Source of the DNA: Gammaproteobacteria bacterium
GTDB lineage: Bacteria; Pseudomonadota; Gammaproteobacteria; DRJJ01
Assembly: GCA_011052255.1 (NCBI GenBank)
Contig: DRJJ01000191.1
Coordinates: 1-9,411 of the forward strand
DNA: 9,411 nt
Direction of reading: 5' to 3'
Numbering within the stretch: position 1 is the stretch's first letter; each line of letters starts with the position of its first letter. The notes beneath the pieces are model-generated. The model ran no database searches and was not told the origin of the DNA. It saw only the letters and a program-made list of their open reading frames with translations. Position numbers and translations under genes: made by a program. Of the stretch, positions 5,668-9,411 are shown one piece after another.

Positions 5668-6633
5668 ATGCATGCCACTTTACCGTTACTCGAAAATAGC
5701 GACTTCCCTGCGATCAAAAGACTGGCCTTACAGACCGTACAGGTCAACCTGGGCTATCGATGTAACCAGCAATGCCTGCATTGCCATGTCAATGCCGGCC
5801 CCGGCCGCAAAGAGAATATGGATCGCAAAACCATTGATCAGGTCCTTGATTTTGCATTCAAGTCCGGTGCTAACACGCTGGACCTTACCGGAGGTGCTCC
5901 TGAGCTAAACCCTCACTTTCGTGCGCTGGTCAAACAGGCGCGCTCTCATGGGCTGGAGGTGATTGATCGCTGCAACCTGACTATCCTGCTGGAACCCGGA
6001 CAGGAAGACCTGGCAAAGTTTCTTGCGTCGCAAACGGTTCAAATCGTTGCATCGCTACCCTGTTACCTGGAGGAAAACGTAGACCGGCAGCGTGGCAAGG
6101 GTACCTTTGAATCCAGTATCCAGGCCCTGCAACGGCTCAACCAATTGGGCTATGGCATGCCTGGCAACAAGCTGTCACTCAATCTTGTCTACAATCCGCA
6201 GGATGACAGCCTGCCTCCAGATCAGCTCAGTCTCGAAAAAAATTACCATCGACATCTGCGTGATAACTTCAATGTCGAGTTCAATCACCTGTTTGCGCTG
6301 GCCAATATGCCCATCAAGCGTTTTGGCAGTACGCTAATATCTAAAGGCCGTTTCGGACAGTACATGCAGCTGATCCGCGATGCCCACCAGGATAAAAACC
6401 TGTCTGAGGTGATGTGCCGCAGCCTGATCAGTATCGACTGGCGTGGTTATGTCTATGATTGCGACTTCAACCAAATGCTGAACCTGCCGATACACCTTAA
6501 TACACCACAACCCACACATATCAGTGAACTGGATTACCGCCATCTGCAAGGGCAGCCGGTGCGTGTAGCCGACCACTGTTATGCCTGTACTGCCGGGCAA
6601 GGCAGCAGTTGTGGCGGTGCGCTGGATGACTAA
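5668..6633 (+). CDS. arsS: Arsenosugar biosynthesis radical SAM protein ArsS
   Basis: Radical SAM enzyme of 321 residues. The [4Fe-4S] cluster motif is C32-NQQ-C36-LH-C39 in NLGYRCNQQCLHCHV, and the SAM-binding motif is LTGGAPELNPHF (73-84). Family-specific segments are strong: VIDRCNLTILLEPGQEDL, VASLPCYLEENVDRQRGKG, LNLVYNP, and the C-terminal cysteine-rich domain with VMCRSLISIDWRGYVYDCDFNQML (C250, C265) and DHCYACTAGQGSSCGGALDD (C304, C307, C315). ArsS is thought to add the deoxyadenosyl group to dimethylarsenite, en route to arsenosugars. Some relatives are selenoproteins; all these positions are cysteine here. ATG at 5668 is the only reasonable start, since an in-frame stop lies at 5617 and the next methionine is residue 51. 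No arsM or other arsenosugar gene is adjacent, so it appears to stand alone. Confidence 0.93.
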   Translation: MHATLPLLENSDFPAIKRLALQTVQVNLGYRCNQQCLHCHVNAGPGRKENMDRKTIDQVLDFAFKSGANTLDLTGGAPELNPHFRALVKQARSHGLEVIDRCNLTILLEPGQEDLAKFLASQTVQIVASLPCYLEENVDRQRGKGTFESSIQALQRLNQLGYGMPGNKLSLNLVYNPQDDSLPPDQLSLEKNYHRHLRDNFNVEFNHLFALANMPIKRFGSTLISKGRFGQYMQLIRDAHQDKNLSEVMCRSLISIDWRGYVYDCDFNQMLNLPIHLNTPQPTHISELDYRHLQGQPVRVADHCYACTAGQGSSCGGALDD

Positions 6634-6728
6634 TCAGAAACTATGCGACTTCAAGACGAGCAAGCATTCCGTCAAGCAGGTAATTGATAGGTTCAGTGCT
6701 GTCAATTCAGGCATGATGGAGTACTTGC

Positions 6729-8429
6729 ATGACAGGCAAAGACACTTTTACGGTAAAACCGGCTGATCTGCCTGCACCACCGCAGGCCGCACTTAAAATT
6801 CTGCGCGCCTGTTCCCGCAAAGATATAAACAACAGTGAGCTGGCTGAGCTGGCAACCCATGACCCGGTTTTATCTACAGAGCTGTTACGTATCGTCAATT
6901 CGGCATTTTTCAGCATGCCATCCGATATCAAGTCGGTAACCCGTGCGGTCAATCTACTTGGACAGCGCGCCTTACGCAACCTGGTATTGTGTATTTCAGT
7001 ACGCGACTCGGTACGCCAGAATGCACTGCCTGATTTTGATATAAGCAGTTTCTGGGAAGACACGCTGCGTCATGCGGTGGCCGCACGACTGCTGGCTGAA
7101 CATTCGGATCTGGATGATGACGAATGCTTTACCGCAGGCCTACTCCAGGATTTTGGCCTGCTGGTGATGTGTTTTCTGCAGCCCTCCAAGGCAAGCGTCT
7201 GGCATGATTTACGTAAACTGGACCCTGATCAACGCTATGAACGCGAGCAACAAGTATTTGGCATTACGCATGACAACCTGCTGCAGATCCTGGGGCGCTC
7301 CTGGTCTTTACCCGATGAACTATGCGCAATACTCGGTACGCATCATGACTGTAAGGCATCGAGTTTATCGGATGCCGATAACCGTATGTGTAAAATCCTG
7401 TACCTGTCCGACTGGATGACAGCCATATTCAACGTACAACAGACCGGTGATTGCCTGCGTCAGTACCAGTCACTTGCGAATGAGCTATTAGGGCTCACAC
7501 TGGAGCAGGCAGACACCTGCCTGGCTGCCATGCCAGCTATGGTCGAAAGTTCTGCCGTCGCACTGGGCCTGCATATCCAGCAACAACCCGACTTCGAAGA
7601 TATCCTCAGTCAGGCCAATGAACGACTGGCAGAGGAAAACATGAGCTACCAGGAATTAACCTGGAAGCTTGAAAACGCACTGGCAGAACAGGACCGCCTC
7701 GCGGCTGCTCTAGACCGGGAGCTGCAGGTTGCGCGCGAAATCCAGACTGGCCTGTTACCGTCCAGACGCGACTCCCGGTTTCCGGTGATTGGATACAACC
7801 ACTCTGCACTGGAGTTGTCCGGGGATTTTTTCGATTTCTTTGAACTGCCTGATGGCAGGATCTACTTTAATCTGGGCGACGTTTCTGGCAAGGGCGTGAC
7901 CGCTGCTTTATTAATGGCCAAGACCTGCAGCCTGTTTCGCTGCCTCGGCAAACGTGAGCACGATCCAGCACGTCTGTTGTCCACAGTTAATGATGAGCTG
8001 GCCGAAACCATGATACGCGGTATGTTTGTCACGCTCACCTGCGGCCTGTATGACCCTGCCACCGATCAGGTGCAGCTGGTTAATGCCGGACACCCGCCTG
8101 CTTTACTCATTTCAAAAGAAGGAGAAATAACCGAGTTATCGGCATCTGGCCCACCACTGGGGATCATGGCTGGTAGCCAATATACCATAGAAAAAACAAG
8201 TTTGAGCGGGGGCTGCCTGTACCTGTTTTCAGATGGCCTGATCGAGTGCGAGTACGCTCCAGACAGGGTGCTGGGCGTGTCCGGGCTTGCAAAATTGCTA
8301 CACAAATTGCATGATCGGGAACCGGACGAGCTAATTAAATTACTGTTCAGTCAGTTTATCGCTCAGGCAGAAACACTGAAGGACGACATTACACTGGTGA
8401 TGGTCGAAAAAAGGACGCCGCATGCATGA
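6729..8429 (+). CDS. HDOD-domain SpoIIE-type (PP2C) serine phosphatase
   Basis: Cytoplasmic phosphatase of 566 residues and the likely activator of the partner switch. An HDOD domain spans about 8-210 (LPAPPQAALKILRACS, THDPVLSTELLRIVNSAFF, SVTRAVNLLGQRALRNLVL, TAGLLQDFGLLVM). A helical region follows, with a probable coiled coil at about 288-340 leading into the LQVAREIQTGLLPS linker typical of RsbU-like proteins. The SpoIIE/PP2C domain (about 345-562) keeps its metal aspartates: D366 and D369 in LSGDFFDFF, D384 in LGDVSGKG, D502 in FSDGLIECE and D552/D553 in KDDITLV. It probably dephosphorylates the STAS protein encoded two genes downstream, with HDOD as the input domain. The ATG is supported by GGAG seven bases upstream. 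The 3' end overlaps the next gene by 8 bp. Confidence 0.93.
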   Translation: MTGKDTFTVKPADLPAPPQAALKILRACSRKDINNSELAELATHDPVLSTELLRIVNSAFFSMPSDIKSVTRAVNLLGQRALRNLVLCISVRDSVRQNALPDFDISSFWEDTLRHAVAARLLAEHSDLDDDECFTAGLLQDFGLLVMCFLQPSKASVWHDLRKLDPDQRYEREQQVFGITHDNLLQILGRSWSLPDELCAILGTHHDCKASSLSDADNRMCKILYLSDWMTAIFNVQQTGDCLRQYQSLANELLGLTLEQADTCLAAMPAMVESSAVALGLHIQQQPDFEDILSQANERLAEENMSYQELTWKLENALAEQDRLAAALDRELQVAREIQTGLLPSRRDSRFPVIGYNHSALELSGDFFDFFELPDGRIYFNLGDVSGKGVTAALLMAKTCSLFRCLGKREHDPARLLSTVNDELAETMIRGMFVTLTCGLYDPATDQVQLVNAGHPPALLISKEGEITELSASGPPLGIMAGSQYTIEKTSLSGGCLYLFSDGLIECEYAPDRVLGVSGLAKLLHKLHDREPDELIKLLFSQFIAQAETLKDDITLVMVEKRTPHA

Positions 8430-8847
8430 AACTCTGCTGGAAATCAGTCTTCCGGCCGATGCCTGTAACCTGAGAGAGATTCGGGACAAAATTCGCAATG
8501 CCACGTTGACGTTAACCGATTGCGTTGAAACGGTTGACCGAATCATTCTGGCGATTAATGAAGCCTGTATGAATGTTATTCAGCATGCCTATCCGAATGA
8601 CTATAACGGGCAACGTGACATCGTACTGGATCTATACCGTGATGAAAATTATCTGGTCATTCTGGTCAAGGACCATGCGCCGACAGTCGATCCCGGTAAT
8701 ATCAAGCCGCGGGACCTGAACGATATTCGACCCGGAGGACTCGGCGTTCACTTTATTCGCGAAATCATGAATGAAGTTGAATATCTGGGCCAGACCGGAG
8801 AATTTGGCAATGTGCTAATGATGAAAATCAAACTTGTAAACCAATAA
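8422..8847 (+). CDS. RsbW-like serine kinase / ATP-binding regulatory protein
   Basis: GHKL-fold kinase of 141 residues, a single HATPase_c_2 domain. The N box is ILAINEACMNVIQHAYP (E47, N51), the G1 box is VKDHAPTVDPGNIK (D84), and the glycine-rich lid contains PGGLGVHFIREIMNEVEY. In partner-switching systems such kinases phosphorylate an STAS antagonist and, when unphosphorylated antagonist is scarce, hold a target protein (classically a sigma factor). The start overlaps the phosphatase stop by 8 bp (ATGCATGA) with AAGGA six bases upstream, so translation is coupled and near-equal amounts are expected. The STAS gene follows within 25 bp. No sigma factor gene is visible in the window. Confidence 0.92.
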   Translation: MHETLLEISLPADACNLREIRDKIRNATLTLTDCVETVDRIILAINEACMNVIQHAYPNDYNGQRDIVLDLYRDENYLVILVKDHAPTVDPGNIKPRDLNDIRPGGLGVHFIREIMNEVEYLGQTGEFGNVLMMKIKLVNQ

Positions 8848-8870
8848 CTTTGGACTATAGAGAGAATCAC

Positions 8871-9194
8871 GTGGAAATTAAAAAACGCAACGAATCCGGA
8901 TACAGCATTATTTCACTGGTGGGTGAAGTGGATCTGCATTTCTCACCCAAGGCACGAGAAGAAATCCTGAAAGCCCTCAAAAATAATGAAAATGTTCTGG
9001 TTGAGCTGTCTGAAGTGTCATATATCGATAGTTCGGGTATTGCCAGTCTGGTCGAAGGCTACCAGATGAGTAAAAAATCGGGGCAGACATTTGGCTTGCT
9101 CAGCGTCAGCAATGCAGCCATGCAGGTGCTTAAACTGGCACGTCTCGACAGTGTATTCCCGATTTATGACAATGTGGAAGATGTTAAGGACTAA
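8871..9194 (+). CDS. STAS-domain anti-sigma factor antagonist (RsbV/SpoIIAA-like)
   Basis: Single STAS domain of 107 residues from the GTG at 8871. The central strand VELSEVSYIDSSGIASLVEGY carries the DSSG motif with S54/S55, the site phosphorylated by RsbW-type kinases. The rest of the fold is typical (SLVGEVDLHFSPKAREEILKAL at the front, FGLLSVSNAAMQVLKLARL near the end). GTG was preferred over an upstream in-frame TTG at 8850 because a purine stretch (AGAGAGA) sits at Shine-Dalgarno distance and the resulting length suits the family; TTG would add seven residues. It completes the phosphatase-kinase-antagonist set. Because it directly precedes an ABC ATPase gene, it might also act like MlaB, the STAS subunit of lipid ABC transporters, but the intact kinase and phosphatase upstream favour a phospho-switch role. 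Confidence 0.9.
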   Translation: MEIKKRNESGYSIISLVGEVDLHFSPKAREEILKALKNNENVLVELSEVSYIDSSGIASLVEGYQMSKKSGQTFGLLSVSNAAMQVLKLARLDSVFPIYDNVEDVKD

Positions 9195-9239
9195 TCAGGT
9201 ACAGGTATTGAAATTCAGCCGTTTCCAGACAGGGTGTAA

Positions 9240-9411
9240 ATGATGACCACGCAGAACAACAGTGATGATTATGTCATAAAGGTGAATGACCTGATCACAC
9301 ACTTTGGTGACAGGCAAATCCTTCATGACATCAATGTAAACATCAAAAAGGGTGAAGTCATGGTCATCATGGGTGGTAGTGGCTCAGGCAAGACCACGCT
9401 GCTTCGTCATA
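9240..9411 (+). CDS. ABC transporter ATP-binding protein, N-terminal part (MlaF/Ttg2A-like)
   Basis: Only the first 57 codons are inside the window. After a short polar leader the sequence shows the start of an ABC nucleotide-binding domain: VIKVNDLITHFGDRQILHD, INVNIKKGEVMVIMGGSG and the Walker A motif GGSGSGKTT (G45-T53), followed by LLRH. The GG in GGSGSGKTTLLRH and the overall wording resemble MlaF/Ttg2A-type lipid transporter ATPases, but so short a fragment cannot prove the subfamily. Two consecutive ATGs (9240 and 9243) are possible starts; AGGG at 9231-9234 suits the second better. It begins 45 bp after the STAS gene in the same direction and without a terminator, so it may share its transcript. 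Permease and MCE-domain genes would be expected just outside the window if the MlaF reading is right. Confidence 0.85.
   Translation, partial: MMTTQNNSDDYVIKVNDLITHFGDRQILHDINVNIKKGEVMVIMGGSGSGKTTLLRH

Noticed and set aside
5361..5747. 128-codon minus-strand open frame over the arsS start
   Set aside because: It covers the N-terminus of arsS, the divergent promoter region and part of the helical-protein gene in a different frame, and has a low-complexity hydrophobic product without family features.
8850..8870. TTG at 8850 as the start of the STAS protein
   Set aside because: No Shine-Dalgarno precedes it and the extra seven residues are not part of the STAS fold; GTG at 8871 has a purine-rich stretch at suitable distance. 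It is not fully excluded.

Overview
This is a chromosomal segment that most likely comes from a gammaproteobacterium. The clearest pointers are a Pseudomonas-like porphobilinogen synthase of the magnesium-type (aspartates where the zinc enzyme has cysteines), an arsenosugar-type radical SAM enzyme, a separate-subunit partner-switching module and the start of an MlaF-like ABC ATPase. Every gene is intact except the two cut by the window edges. I see no transposase, phage gene, tRNA, rRNA or CRISPR array.

Layout, left to right. Positions 1-1739, minus strand: an OmpR-family response regulator followed 5 bp later by its sensor histidine kinase, whose C-terminus lies outside the window. Positions 1740-1834: a short divergent regulatory region packed with overlapping repeats. 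Positions 1835-3094, plus strand: an exported protein that joins an alpha/beta-hydrolase-like domain, apparently lacking its nucleophile, to a TlpA-type thioredoxin domain with a CPPC motif. Positions 3099-4115, minus strand: hemB, convergent with the previous gene across only 4 bp. Positions 4116-4917: an 800 bp stretch without a credible protein gene, but with a 14 bp palindromic repeat, two stable hairpins, a textbook minus-strand terminator, a branched-RNA-like block suggesting a small RNA gene, an 11 bp direct repeat resembling a Pho box, and the terminator of the next gene. Positions 4918-5466, minus strand: an unrecognised helical protein. Positions 5467-5667: a divergent promoter region with a perfect 9 bp inverted repeat. 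Positions 5668-6633, plus strand: arsS. Positions 6729-9194, plus strand: a compact three-gene partner-switching operon, made of an HDOD-SpoIIE phosphatase, an RsbW-like kinase and an STAS antagonist. Positions 9240-9411, plus strand: the start of an ABC ATPase.

How the parts work together. The two-component pair probably autoregulates through the 1740-1806 repeats and may also control the divergent thioredoxin fusion. In the partner-switching operon the kinase is expected to phosphorylate the STAS protein on the serine of its DSSG motif, and the HDOD-SpoIIE phosphatase to reverse this. The next gene is an ABC ATPase of the lipid-transport type, whose family uses an STAS subunit (MlaB). The output of the switch could therefore be a transporter rather than a sigma factor; this is an inference. 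The most interesting unexplained pieces are the possible small RNA at about 4384-4610, the partner-switch/ABC junction and the degenerate hydrolase-thioredoxin fusion.
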